Part shown: in pieces, positions 26,001 through 37,800 of the stretch
Layout of the letters: each line of letters begins with the position of its first letter
Position numbering within the stretch: the first letter of the stretch is position 1
DNA from: Apostichopus japonicus
Taxonomy: Eukaryota; Echinodermata; Holothuroidea; Aspidochirotida; Stichopodidae
Reading direction: 5' to 3'
Length of the DNA stretch: 64,000 bases
Assembly (NCBI RefSeq): GCF_037975245.1
Contig: NC_092568.1
Span: forward strand, 16,573,001-16,637,000
Notes under the pieces: model-generated
What the model saw: only the letters and a program-made list of their open reading frames with translations
Databases searched by the model: none
What the model was told of the DNA's origin: nothing
Position numbers and translations under genes: made by a program

Positions 26001-29000
26001 TGGTCTTGCGAGTCAGATTTGGCATTGCATTCTGGGTTGTATTTTGCTGACTCTTAAGCGATACCAGTCAGGGAACGATAACATACTTGAAAACATAGTC
26101 TGTTCAATTTTTCCACCAAAAACCACATAATAGACAGTGAAATTAGGCATCGCTTCAACAATTTGCAAATGTAAAAAAAAAATCTTTACATTAACTTTGT
26201 GGGACACAAAATTGTTGGTGTAAGGAACAGCCAAGTTTGTAACCGCTCACATGTGGACATCTTTTTAGTTACTTGTATGGTAATGTTTCAATGATCAAGG
26301 TTACAACCTTAATAAACATGTATAAACCACTGGACATCTCTTAGTTACTTGTAGGGTAAACCCTGATGTTCCAGAATTATATGACATGGTCAAGTTCACA
26401 ACCCTACCAAAAATGTAGTTTTAATTTTCAACATATTCCACACTCACAACTCATGATATGTAAAGTTGTTAAAAAATAAACAATGAGAAGAAATTGGCTT
26501 GAAAAGCTAAGATGGGCTACATGCATGTGATATGATTTGATATTAATTTCTTAAGCTAATCCTGACTGGGTATGATTTATCCCCCCCCCCCCTCCTGGGT
26601 TTAATTCAGGGCCATGCAGGCTTCATTTAGTCTTATTTTAGAGTTAAAACCAATAGAATCTGAATCTGCTTGGTCCAACAGGAGAAAGCTCTACAGGAGG
26701 GTGATCAAGAGTTGGTTCGCACAATTTCTCAGGAACTACAAGACCTTGAAGAGAAAGCAGAAGAACTGGATAAGATAAGGAACTCTGCCATTAATTCCAT
26801 CACGTAAGGAATTTACTGGTTTATTCTGCCATTAATTCCATCACGTAAGGAATTTACTGATTTATCTCTCATTTGATAAAGTTAACTCAATCGGTACCAT
26901 TACGTAGAGCTACCGATTCTAATTTTATTTAATTGCGTGGTGTAGGTTCGAATTGGTGACATCATATGTGTGATTTGTAAATTGTTTGTGTATCGTAGTG
27001 GGGGAGGGGATAGGGGAAGGGGGGTCAGAAGAGTGTGTGTGTCTGGTAGGGGGGAGGGTAGGGTAGGTGTCAAGTCTTGACCATGAGTCTTCAACAATAA
27101 ATGATTGTTCTCTGATAATGAGCGGGGGTCGTTGGGGTCAGGTGCATAGATTATTTTCCTGGGAGTTGCTGTCATTCCTTGAAACCGGACAGTCGTAGCC
27201 ATGAACCACAGCAAACACACCAATTGCGAGTTGGAAAACAGTAACATTTTCTAGTTTTCCAGTATATTGATCTCCACATCGAGGTTTTCATGTTGTTCTC
27301 TTCTGTTCTGTGTGATCATTAGATACATCAACCAGAGGAACAGGATGAGGAACATCAAGGACACAGAGCAAGCTCTGGTGCTACAAATGGCAGAAGAGAA
27401 GAAAGACGATCCCTTCACCAGGAGGAACTGTCGGCCGACCCTCGTCACCAGAGTAGTAAGATCACATCTCATTCGACGTACTCAAGTCTTTGCCCACGTT
27501 TGAAAATTTTTTGAAGATGACTTATTGCTTTCTTGAAAATTTTCCCTGGAAAATATCTGTTGTGGTACTGGGTATTTATGCTATGTTCTGTTAAGTAACA
27601 TTGTAGAGCAAGTAAGTGATTAAATGTGTCCTTGCAATGAATGATACAAACGTTTTGGACAAGTTTCGTAGTGAAGTAAATTGGGATAGCTTTAACAGGT
27701 CAGAGACACTCAATAACGTATCTGTGAGACCAGTAATGGTAACACTGATGCATAGTGCAGTAAATTGGGATAGGTTTTACAGGTCGGAGACACACAATAC
27801 CGTATCTGTTAGACCAGCCATGGTTACACTGACGGTTTGTTATATCAACACTAATTCCAACTCTATTTGGGGGATGGGGGGGGGGTGTCTGAAGTTTGCC
27901 TTCCTCATTCTTCCTGATTTAATCCAGTATCTTCCTCAGTGGTGTCAAATTCTCTCCTCAAGTATTTCGTGAAGCAAACTCACCCCAGTATGCAATATCT
28001 GAATGCATGGTGATGCTGACACCCAGAATTCACCCTCAGTGTGGGATTCAGACCCTAGCATCGTAGTCTAATATTCGTCCCTCATTAGTCGTATCTTCAT
28101 GAATGGAGATGGCGGCAAACCTATTTAACTGTGATTTGACTTAACTGTACGAGATGTCTTCGAACATATTTATCGCAAATCGGCAAATCAAACAATTTTG
28201 TTGTATATTCTGTAGTCATATCAAGTCAATTGTATCTCCATCCTCCATCCTCCATCTGTACTGGTGGTTTACTCTCCTGTGTCTGTCGTCATCATCGAGT
28301 GTCTTTATCCTGTATCTCTCAACAGAAAGACCATAACAAGAATCCATTATTACCGGGACCTGCTCAGCCGGCCGTGCAAGCAATTAATAAAAAGGAAAAT
28401 GACAAGAAGGATGCAACAGATTCATTCAAGATGGTATGTACGACCTTTCACCTTATGTTGCCGTGACAACAGTCACTATCCCTTTTTGTACTTGTTCAAC
28501 CTCACAGGTGACTTTTCAATTGGTCAAATAATAAAATAATCATGTAACCATGGATACATTTGAGAAGGAGGTGGAGACATGCTTTGTTTGTTTTGCTGGC
28601 AATTCCTGGCAGTTCCTCACTTTATGGAGAAGATCCTAAATGTATGAACAAAACTTCAAAATTTTTTAGCTCATGGGCAACTGAGGTAATGTTAACAATA
28701 CAATACCCTTGTGGGTATTGGGATGATCTAATAGATGGCAGGATGTCTTGAAGGTGACCAACTTAGTCTCAAAAATGCAGACATGTGGTCAGTGAAAATT
28801 AAAATTATAAATACTTAACTGTTTATACTTGTGGGTTAGATGTTTGAAACATAGATTGCTTTGTAATTTACCTGCTCTGTGCACTGTGGTGACTTGATCA
28901 TCATTCTTCATAATTATTCCCAAGTTACAACTTCTTTGAAACTATCCACTTCCAAAAATGTTTCCCATGGTGTAAACTTTGCTGTTCTATATTTGTTAGG

Positions 29001-30418
29001 ATGATGAAGATGAAGAGGACATAGTCACTACTCTGTCCCACCAAGCAGTACCTGCCAAGATTGGTGAGAGGAAGGTCTCTGCTGACTTATACTCTGCTCA
29101 TAACTTTGATATCAAGATAGATCTAGATGTACCACTTGGTGGTAAGTTAAATTATTGTTAACTGCTAAAAAGATAACATATTAAAAGTAATAGTAAAGCA
29201 ATCAATTGAAACTTTACCAGCAATATCTCTGGTGACCCCTTCATATGTTTGTTTGCCTGCCTTCAGTTCCTTGTGAGATTCAAAATCTAAACAAATATTG
29301 ATGTTTCTCATTTGGCATTTAATTGCAGATATAATAAACATCAATTCTGTTTTGTAAATTCTATACTTGGTGGTAAAGCTCCAACCGTTGGCCGAGTAAT
29401 CATCAATCATAGATCAATCAATCAATCATTTCTCATGTAAAATAAAATTCAAAGTAAAATAAAACTGTTAGCAAACTGCTTATCCACTAGAGAGCCTGTG
29501 TAAGAGAATGTGTAAAAGTAAGTTGGCCTGACATTTCGATCCTAGCAGGATCTTCTTCAGAGGATCTTCTTCAGAGGCTAAAATAAAATTGTTAGATCAG
29601 TTGGCTCCCCAAGTTGTTGCTTGAATCTTGGGATTCAACTAACATTCACACAGAAGTTAGGTGAAATATTATGTAGGCTCAAACATGAAATCACTTCAAA
29701 TGCTTCTCCTGCTAGGGATTTGAATGAAAGTCTTGGTTGGTGAGGGGGTGCAAACATGTACAAGGATTAAAGGTCAGAGTTCAATAAAGGTCATGATCGG
29801 TCCCAATGTGAAATATTTTTTATTCAGATTCTCAACAACTTGACACAAACCGGGTCAGAGGTCATCTTTGAACATGTTCTGATGAAAACATGATATGGAT
29901 TGCAGCAAATACCCACTTTCACCCCCATTTTTACCACTTCACATGTACTTTTAGCTCCAAGAAGAGGTCAAAGGTAATTACAGTGTGAAGATGACCTCTT
30001 CTAGTATTGCCCAATAATAAGTGGAATACTCTCCCAGTGTTTAATGTCACTTCAGGGAAAATAGTTAGAGCCATTTTGATCTATAGTTAGCTGACTGAAA
30101 GAGAAAGTGAGAAAGTTTTGTGCAGTATGGATTTTTAAACCTAATTGAGAAATATTTGTGTAGTCATGGGAACAATTAATTCCACATGAAATGATAAGTG
30201 GTACTTGCTCACATTAGAGTTGCAGTGGATTTCGTTGAGAATGTCACTTGAGCTTCGTTGCTGATGTTTTTTGTGTTCGCTGTTTTGATTTTGTCTCGTT
30301 TTCGTTTCCCTACATAGATGCCAGAGCAGACTCTGACAGTGTTCAATCAGCGAAGCCTTCCATACCACGGAGATCATTGAACCTCAACGAGTACAAAAAG
30401 AAACGAGGATTGATATAG
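8079..30418 (+). CDS. RTF1: RNA polymerase-associated protein RTF1 homolog (PAF1 complex, Plus3 domain)
   Basis: Exons: 8079-8159, 13948-14070, 15152-15275, 16299-16491, 17246-17442, 17930-18131, 22071-22151, 22680-22770, 23422-23504, 24378-24465, 25036-25143, 25910-25987, 26682-26803, 27323-27455, 28326-28433, 29000-29141, 30318-30418. All 17 join in frame to 684 residues (vertebrate RTF1 is about 710). The N-terminus is [29 protein letters not shown] begins exon 2. Residues ~136-190 match the histone-modification region ([17 protein letters not shown]) that stimulates H2B ubiquitination, followed by a Lys/Arg/Glu-rich helix. Residues ~240-307 are acidic and Ser-rich. The Plus3 domain is ~318-450 ([35 protein letters not shown]); in the family it binds phosphorylated SPT5 and single-stranded nucleic acid. 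The C-terminus is [14 protein letters not shown], as in other animals. The ATG is the first in frame and aligns with known starts. Nuclear elongation factor. Confidence 0.96.
8367..8738. mobile_element. piggyBac-like MITE in RTF1 intron 1
   Basis: A 372-bp non-coding element is flanked by TTAA (8363-8366 and 8739-8742), with terminal inverted repeats AGGGTGTGAAGACT and the complement of AGTCTTCAATGCCT. A second, inverted copy lies at 54520-54881 and matches along its length (for example CAAGGTATCACGTTTCATTA). TTAA target sites are typical of piggyBac elements. Confidence 0.7.
9505..9860 (-). mobile_element. Ribozyme-bearing dispersed repeat, copy A
   Basis: Starts with the family's AAATAAAACTGTTAGCAAAC head, then the hammerhead-like core (9581-9623, minus strand), then a GA-rich body (about 9690-9830) shared with the element at 45716-46275. 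The 3' limit is uncertain. It lies in RTF1 intron 1. Confidence 0.6.
9581..9623 (-). ncRNA. Hammerhead-ribozyme-like motif, copy A (core mutated)
   Basis: Read on the minus strand: AGCCT, CTGAAGA, A, GATCC-TGCTA-GGATC, TAAA, CGTC, AGGCC. Stem I (GCCT/AGGC) and stem II are intact, and GTC provides the expected cleavage triplet. The invariant GAAA box is TAAA, so this copy is probably inactive. Confidence 0.6.
9861..13947. other. RTF1 intron 1, remainder
   Basis: AT-rich intron sequence with short homopolymers (for example the G run near 10663). I see no exon, RNA gene or recognisable transposon. Confidence 0.5.
14413..14900. repeat. Dispersed repeat: two direct copies and one inverted copy
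   Basis: A block of about 95 bases containing CATCTGCACTRTCCCATCTA and GCACTGCGCCCTCTCTCCCT occurs at 14413-14508 and 14605-14698. A degenerate inverted form (GGTAGATGGGAAAGTTCAGA) lies at about 14818-14900. It is in RTF1 intron 2. The inverted arrangement suggests the ends of a small transposon, but I could not define its termini. Confidence 0.55.
15361..15556 (+). repeat. 98-bp tandem duplication in RTF1 intron 3
   Basis: Copies 15361-15458 and 15459-15556 differ at only a few bases. The unit begins CCAAAATACTAAAGCATTTG. It is intronic, about 85 bases after the exon 3 donor. Confidence 0.9.
16540..17045 (+). repeat. About 125-bp tandem repeat in RTF1 intron 4
   Basis: Three long copies share GATTGATGGATGTAGACTAG (starting near 16682, 16808 and 16933; period 125-126), with shorter degenerate GTCTGACTGATGGTAGAC-type pieces on both sides. 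The array starts within about 50 bases of the exon 4 donor. Confidence 0.85.
18081..21297 (+). repeat. 29-copy array of the RTF1 exon 6 end plus its 5' splice site
   Basis: The last 51 coding bases of exon 6 (TCAAGTGATTCAGCCAGCAG...GATGATGAGAG) with the donor GTAAGGAG and about 55 bases of intron repeat with a period of 111-112 bp. I count 29 starts: 18081 (the real exon), 18192, 18304, 18415 and on to 21188. Three units (around 19280, 19764 and 20518) are shortened to about 90 bp. Most extra copies keep a GTAAG donor. Three have ATAAG (units at 19764, 19985 and 20518) and one has GTAAGTAG (20210). The frame AGG TAA means read-through at the first donor stops at once. Confidence 0.95.
19611..19673. 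repeat. Short insertion inside the exon 6 array
   Basis: The regular array is broken by about 60 bases: (AACAT)n followed by TTATATAGCGCTATTCCATC and ATCATAGCGCT. The TATAGCGC...AGCGCT style is seen in short dispersed invertebrate repeats. This marks an event after the array began to expand. Confidence 0.5.
26784..26865 (+). repeat. 41-bp duplication of the RTF1 exon 13 end with its 5' splice site
   Basis: TCTGCCATTAATTCCATCAC, then GTAAGGAATTTACTG, occurs at 26784 and again at 26825. Family alignment (NSAINSIT then YINQRN) shows that the first donor (after 26803) is used. Use of the second would read ACG TAA and stop. Confidence 0.92.
27672..27842 (+). repeat. 84-bp tandem duplication in RTF1 intron 14
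   Basis: GTAAATTGGGATAGSTTTWA, then CAGGTCRGAGACAC and CGTATCTGTKAGACCAG, occur at about 27676 and 27760 with moderate divergence. Non-coding. Confidence 0.8.
29450..29590 (-). mobile_element. Ribozyme-bearing dispersed repeat, copy B
   Basis: The head AAATAAAACTGTTAGCAAAC, then CTTATCCACTAGAGAGCCTG and GTGTAAAAGTAAGTTGGCC, leads into a hammerhead-like core on the minus strand (29523-29579). It is in RTF1 intron 16. It lacks the GA-rich body seen in copy A. Confidence 0.65.
29523..29579 (-). ncRNA. Hammerhead-ribozyme-like motif, copy B (core intact, stem I interrupted)
   Basis: On the minus strand: CTGAAGA, A, GATCC-TGCTA-GGATC, GAAA, TGTC, AGGCC. All invariant core boxes are present. A 14-base duplication (CTGAAGAAGATCCT) sits between the stem I strand AGCCT and the core, which weakens stem I to about 3 pairs. 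Confidence 0.6.
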
Positions 30419-30570
30419 CAGTGTGCTCCCTCTCTGTTTGTGGATGTACTAACAGTGACTTTCAGTCATTCCTTGTTGCTATGTAATTTATTGATGAGAT
30501 AGTACTGTACCTGTAGGAGTAGTTTCTGTGTGAGGAATCTTCAATGACTAGCTTAAAATATTGAAGCCAT

Positions 30571-32232
30571 AATAACTAGCTGGTAAAGTAAGCTTTGGTT
30601 GACTAGCTGGTAATGTAAGCTTTGGTGACTAGCTGGTAATGGAAGCTTTGATGACTAGCTGGTAATGGAAGCTTTGGTTGACTAGCTGGTAATGAAAGTT
30701 TTGGTGACTAGCTGGTAATGTAAGCTTTGATGACTAGCTGGTAATGGAAGCTTTGATGACTAGCTGGTAATGTAAGCTTTGGTGACTAGCTGGTAATGTA
30801 AGCTTTGGTGACTAGCTGGTAATGGAAGCTTTGATGACTAGCTGGTAATGGAAGCTTTGGTTGACTAGCTGGTAATGAAAGTTTTGGTGACTAGCTGGTA
30901 ATGTAAGCTTTGATGACTAGCTGGTAATGGAAGCTTTGATGACTAGCTGGTAATGGAAGCTTTGATGACTAGCAGGTAATGGAAGCTTTGATGACTAGCT
31001 GGTAATGGAAGCTTTAGTGACTAGCTGGTAATGGAAGCTTTGGTGACTAGCTGGTAATGTAAGCTTTGTTGACTAGCTGGTAATGAAAGCTTTGGTGACT
31101 AGCTGGTAATGAGAGCTTTGGTGACTAGCTGGTAATGGAAGCTTGGATGACTAGCTGGTAATGTAAGCTTTGTTGACTAGCTGGTAATGTAAGCTTTGTT
31201 GACTAGCTGGTAATGTAAGCTTTGGTGCCTAGCTGGTAATGTAAGCTTTGTTGACTAGCTGGTAATGTAAGCTTTGGTGCCTAGCTGGTAATGGAAGCTT
31301 TGGTGACTAGCTGGTAATGAAAGCTTTGATGACTAGCTGGTAATGTAAGCTTTGTTGACTAGCTGGTAATGTAAGCTTTGGTGACTAGCTGGTAATGTAA
31401 GCTTTGGTGACTAGCTGGTAATGGAAGCTTTGGTGACTAGCTGGTAATGAGAGCTTTGTTGACTAGCTGGTAATGAAAGCTTTGGTGACTAGCTGGTAAT
31501 GAGAGCTTTGGTGACTAGCTGGTAATGGAAGCTTGGATGACTAGCTGGTAATGTAAGCTTTGTTGACTAGCTGGTAATGTAAGCTTTGTTGACTAGCTGG
31601 TAATGTAAGCTTTGGTGCCTAGCTGGTAATGTAAGCTTTGGTGACTAGCTGGTAATGAAAGCTTTGATGACTAGCTGGTAATGTAAGCTTTGTTGACTAG
31701 CTGGTAATGAAAGCTTTGGTGACTAGCTGGTAATGAGAGCTTTGGTGACTAGCTGGTAATAGAAGCTTTGATGACTAGCTGGTATTGAAAGCTTTGGTGA
31801 CTAGCTGGTAATGAGAGCTTTGGTGACTAGCTGGTAATGGAAGCTTTGATGACTAGCTGGTAATGTGAGCTTTGATGACTAGCTGGTAATGTAAGCTTTG
31901 GTGCCTAGCTGGTAATGAAAGCTTTGGTGACTAGCTGGTAATGAGAGCTTTGGTGACTAGCTGGTAATGTAAGCTTTGATGACTAGCTGGTAATGGAAGC
32001 TTTGATGACTAGCTGATAATGTAAGCTTGATGACTAGCTGGTAATGTAAGCTTTGGTGACTAGCTGGTAATGTAAGCTTTGATGACTAGCTGGTAATGTA
32101 AGCTTTGATGACTAGCTAGTAATGGAAGCTTTGATGACTAGCTGGTAATGTAAGCTTTTGTGATTAGCTGGTAATGTAAGCTTTGGTGACTAGCTGGTAA
32201 TGGAAGCTTTGGTGACTAGCTGTAAATGAAAG
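30571..32232 (+). repeat. 26-bp minisatellite just downstream of the RTF1 stop
   Basis: More than 60 copies of GACTAGCTGGTAATG followed by (T/G/A)AAGCTTTG(G/A)T, period 25-27. The array begins about 150 bases after the stop codon. Beyond 32232 the unit decays gradually to about 32560 (GTGACTAGCTGTAAAATGG and similar). There is no open coding frame. It probably lies in the long 3' UTR, because no polyadenylation signal is seen before it. Confidence 0.95.
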
Positions 32233-32560
32233 CTGCACTCTCAAGCTATACATAGAGGCGTCTCTGACTGGCTAGAAATTGGAACTGAAGTGACTAGCTG
32301 TAAAATGGAATTGTCTGTGACTAGCTAGAAATTACAGCTGTGGTGAGCTAGATATGGAAGATTCCACAACTTGCTACACAATCAGAGTTTTAATGACAAA
32401 CCAAAAATAGAAGTTTTAATGAATGGCAGCTTCTCTGACTAGCTATAAATTGAATTTGCAGTGACTAGCTGCACTTTGAATCTTCAACAGATAGCTGCAA
32501 ATCAGAGAGGTTCAGTGACAAGCTATAAATGGAAGCTTTAATGAGCACCTATAATGAAAA

Positions 32561-34704
32561 CTACATTGCCTAGCTCAAGATGTCTAAAGCAATACAAGAG
32601 AGCAACTGGTGTGAAGAAGTAGTGAAACGTTTGTAATCAGGAAAACCTTCACTATGCATGGAGCACATGTCCACATGATAAAACACAAAACAACTTTTGA
32701 GGAAAGTTAAGTTACTAGTAGTACCATACTCTGCTTGTCTCTGAATGGTGTCCCAGTTAGTTAGGTCTACTCTGCTCCTGCATATTTTAGTCATTAGGAA
32801 ATTTCAAGGATGACATAGAAAGCTGCGATAACGCAATATGTATCATTTGCAAGAATCAGCAAGCCTGGTGAATTGGATGTAAGATGCAGTAATGTTTAAT
32901 GTGTAAAGAAGGTGGTCTCTACGGTGGTCTCAAACCGCAATGATACCATACTGAGTGAGGAAGTATTCAGAACGGAGTTAAAAATTTGGCTGTTAATGCA
33001 TGTTTTAGGGCGTTGCCGTGGTGACAAATGTGTTCTATCAATACAAACCACCCAGAGAGTTATGTAGTTGTATATTTTGTTTCTACCGAAATGTTTTGCC
33101 CGATGCAATAACCAACGTCATTCCCGCTGGCAAAATCTACCCGGATTGTGTTTTCATCGGACTTCTCAAATCACTCTCTTCATATTCGGATACTTGGACG
33201 CTACTCCCAAGGACACACTGAAAATCCCAGACAGGTTCAATTAAATGATCAGGATTGTTGATCAAAGTCGACTGTAGCTTTGTTTTACACTTGTTTTCTT
33301 TATTTATAAACAAATTTTATCTATTGGAAAATATCTGGACAGAATAAAGTGTAAAAGGTTAGAGATTGCCTAGAAATTTGTGGGTATCATGTTAGCATTT
33401 TAATTGCTCTCAAAACATGTCAACCTGGGTCAGAGCATGAGATCAATACAAGTGGGTACTATGCATTCTTGTTTGTACACATAGTAGCAATGTAAGGTCA
33501 GTATTTGGTCATGTTTCATTACCCTGAGGTCAACAACTATTGAATCAACACCATCAGGTATTTCTGTTCACTTGCTTGTATCATTTATAAGGAAATGAAG
33601 CAAAGCTTAGGAAGTGACAGATGCATGATGGTTACGATGGAAATAACTGTTTGAACCAGTCTTGTTACTGTAGTGGACATGTCATACTAACATTTGATGT
33701 GTTCTTTGGAAAGAATCTCAATCTTTCAGCTGTTTCTAAGGAAGCCAAATTGCACAGGGAATTTCCTATATGTGTTTATTCAAGATGTATTTCAGATATC
33801 AGCACAATTCAGAATGTCTTGCATCTTGCTGTATCAGCATTAGTAGTAAAAGGTGCATCAATGACAAAGTTTAGCCTGTGGAGAAATGTTGATCAATATT
33901 TCATCAAGTATTTCTCAGTTGGATTAGCCATCAGTTTTTAGTGCCATGAATTGATATTGATGGAAAAAACACTATTAAGGTTTTGAAAACCTGACTGACA
34001 GGTAGCAGATTTTCCATGATGGCCGCATGCAACCTGCCCACTTGTGTTGTTAATGATATTACTCGGAAGTAACTGTGAAATGAACGAGCAAATTATTGGA
34101 GTAACAATAAATATCAAAAAGACCTGATATGTATGAGGTACTTGTTGTACGTGAGGTGTGGTGGAGGGTTAGGTTGCGGTCACAGTTATGAGTAAATTAG
34201 TGGGTCCTTTTGAAGCAGCCCTTCCTATTAGAAAACAGAGGCTTAAGCAATGTCACAAATTTACTTGGATGAAAGTATATGAGTTAATACTTGCACTTAC
34301 TGATATGTATGACAATATCAAGTTTGTTTCTTCACCCCCCCCCCCCGCCCCCAGGAATGTGATATCATAACTATCATTGTTAGTAATGTAAACAACAGAC
34401 TTGTGTGAGTTGTTATCAGTTATGGTTGCTACAGTGTGAGACTCTGTATCTTGGACAGAGTAGTGCAGTAATAGTCATCTTGGTGTATGTCCATAAATGG
34501 AAGGTGATTGTTTTTTCATAGACCTGATGCAAGTGCGGCTTGCGCAGGAGCAGTCATACAAATTTTTTAGCATGTTTAAAATTTCACCACAACTGGTACT
34601 TCACAAATTATCATGATTTTTTTTTTTTTTATCTGAAAACTTCTTTTTATTTCATCTTTTATATTTCAGACTCAGAATGTCCCATTTTATTGCAAACAAC
34701 CTAG
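32561..34704. other. RTF1 3' flank, no gene recognised
   Basis: AT-rich sequence without supported exons. AATAAA occurs at 33343 and 34106. It may be part of a long RTF1 3' UTR. Confidence 0.4.
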
Positions 34705-34842
34705 AATAAAGTGACTTTGTGTACAAATGTAACCTATTGTACTGGTTTATTTCTATGCGTCTTCTGTAATGCAGAATGTTATGTCATTTATATTGCAAAG
34801 AACATGTATCTAATGCAAATGTAAACAAGCAAGATTAATAAA
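34705..34842 (+). promoter_or_regulatory. Candidate distal RTF1 polyadenylation signals
   Basis: AATAAA occurs at 34705-34710, followed by GTGACTTTGTGTAC (a GT-rich downstream element), and again at 34837-34842. This is the densest plus-strand poly(A)-like cluster after RTF1. An earlier AATAAA at 33343 could also serve. Confidence 0.4.
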
Positions 34843-37800
34843 AGATATGTCCTTTTGAAATCATTTCTTTAATAAAATACTTCTCTTACTAATAACTTGA
34901 AGCCATCGTCAAATTCATACCATTTCATCCTACTACTATTTTGTGATAACACTTATGTAAAACCTATTCAACTTCCAGCCAGATATCACAGAAAATTTAT
35001 AATTAGTGTCATATTCCTAAAGATAAATGCTATAATGTAATTTTTCCCTATTAAACTGGTAAACGTAGCAGGCAATGAGCCTTTTGTTTTGGGACGAGCA
35101 GCTGCCCTGATTCTTATATGCAAAGTAGGCTAGATATTTCTGCTATGACAATGTTGAGAGTCCTTGGCTAATAGAAACGGTATGCTAACAATTTTTGAGG
35201 GTTTTTCAACAATGATTGAGGCATTTATGCATGAAATATTTCCAACCCTACCAAAGTAATGCGCTGCAATTGATCACATTTTACAAGAAAAATCTTGATT
35301 TTTTTCATCAAGTGAATATCAATGGACTAGTAATGAAGGAAATGTTATTCGAACCACAATTCAGTACCCAGATAATTTTTCATAGAAGTATTAAACACAT
35401 TTGAAAGCAAAGTGGAATTTTTTGATATTTTTTCTTTTTACGTTTTACCGTTACTTGTTGGAAATGAAAAACATGAGTAATCAAGCTGCTGATTTGCTTC
35501 ACGATGGGATTTTGCTTTGGACTCGCATCCAAACATGTATCATAACTAACCCAGAACCTCTTTGATGTGCAGGTTTGTATTTTCCCTTTATGCTAAAATT
35601 AACAAATCCCCGCTCTCTTTTAATAGATTTTAAAGTTATGACAAGGCTAAATTCTCCCTTCCACTTTTCATTGCAATGAGGACACTAGAAAGGTGGAGGC
35701 TAAATTCCTTCACGAAAAAAGTTTAAAAGAAAAATTTAATTAATTCTTCACTTTTTATTTTCCACATATTGCAAAAATGCTGCATTTTACAGTCACTGTA
35801 ATAAATGATTAAATATTACAAGAAAGTAATGATTAATACTCAAAACAAGGTGTTTCCATTTCAATCAGAGTAAACACAAAAAGGCAGATTTCTGTGTAAC
35901 TGGTTGATGCAAAGTACACATAAAAGGAAAGTTTTAAGGGCTGATGAAATATAGTTTTGACCAATGAAGAAATGAAATAGGCTCGTCCCACAATTGAAAG
36001 TTCCGTTTTAACAGCCACAGCTACAGTAATACCAAAACTGATGTAGAGTTCTCAACTAGCAAGCAACGTGAAATAAATTTGTTATTCCACATTTTCTGTC
36101 ACATCACTTTTTCTCCTATGATGCATATAGCATGTACACCCTGCACATAAGAATAGAAACACATATTCAGTGTACACCCTAATAATAAGACAGTGATATC
36201 TGAAGGACAGTTACAAGAATCTAATCCATTTAAGTTTCTTTAAGCCAGCATACTTCTGATTTCATATATTGCACACAATTAATTTTAATGGGACAGCCAG
36301 GAGTTTTTGTATGGGGCATAGTATGGGGCCAAAGGGCTATCATTTGTAAGTACTGGCCATAGACAAAGCTGTCTTCTTCTCATTATATTACAACTGATGG
36401 CAAAGCTTATCTATTGACTGGTTGGGATGATATGTGAAGGGAACATGCTTAGTGGTAACAAGAAACTTTGATTGGTAACAATCATCTTGCGTGCTCCTTC
36501 CCCACCCTCTTCCACCCATATTAGTGTTGGCTTTATACGCTACAAGACGAACGGGTGGTGTTTCATTTCTGTACATCAGTTTTTAGTTATATCATCAACC
36601 ACTAAGAATCTAGAATGTGGAAAGTTTATTCAGATGTCTGTTTCAGAAAAGAAGGAAGAATACTGGCTTAAATAAGCCACAAAATATAAAGTAGATCTAT
36701 AAAGAAATGATGTTTGGAGTAGAGTATGAAAATCATGCTATGAAATACAATAAATGTAAGCAAATAAAGAAAATGTGTTAGTAGAGAATTTAAGTTACTA
36801 CAATAAAGTAGCTAGAGGTAAGTAAATAAGCCTGTGACTTCATATAGTTGGTTACTTTTTGATCTGTAAAAGCAGATCATAATCTTAGCAATCTGATCAT
36901 CTTTTTCATGCTGCAAGCACTACATAACAACATTTTGAAATTTCATGATTCTTGTCAAAAGTGAACTTTAAGCAGACAGACGTGATGTTAAAACTGTACA
37001 TCCAAAAACATAGCTTTTGTTTTGTCTTTTGTTGTTCATTTTCCACATCAAACTTGGATGTATCATTATTTGAATGCATGACTCTTGAGTAATATTTGTA
37101 AGTTACTTCAAAACCCCTTGTAGGTTACATTGAAGGCTATTCTTTCCCAATTTAGGGTTAATCAAGGGTGCACAAAATAAGGCAAAACTAAAGATTTTCT
37201 GTTGATGTACATCTATGATTTCAAGACGATGTTTGCTTTGAGTTCACTTGTGATGAAAAATGTGTCAATTTGGGACTATATATTACTCTCAAAAAACAGG
37301 AAAGAAAGGATCACCAGAACGACCAGATCATGTTTCTCTTGTATCAGTCACAAAAGTAATTTACCTTTGGTATAATTCTTTAAGTGAATAAGGAATTTGC
37401 AGATTAATTTATCTTTACAATTGAGATCAAATTCAAAATACCTCAAGTTGCCCACCCCTTGATACTATTAGAAAATGTATTATCTTGCACAATTTGTTAC
37501 TTTATTTAAATCAATGTTTCAAGTCTTCAAATACTACAGAAATGGAATCGAAAAAAAAAAGGAAGGAATTTGCTTATAATTTCATTAAATAATTAGACAA
37601 TGAAGGAAAGTGAATAAGGAATGCCTTCAAAATTGCACAATTAGCAAACATCAAATATACATTTCATATATGTATCTAGTACTCTTTAATATATTCAAAA
37701 TATGCATAAAGTTAGAAACTGCTAAATGAAGTTGATTAAGTTTTTGAAAATGTACATTTTATTTCAGACTTGATATCTGTTACCATAGGAACAATTATTG

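Noticed and set aside
26900-27247. Pro/Leu-rich minus-strand open frame in RTF1 intron 13
   Set aside because: Antisense to G-rich low-complexity intron DNA, with no family.
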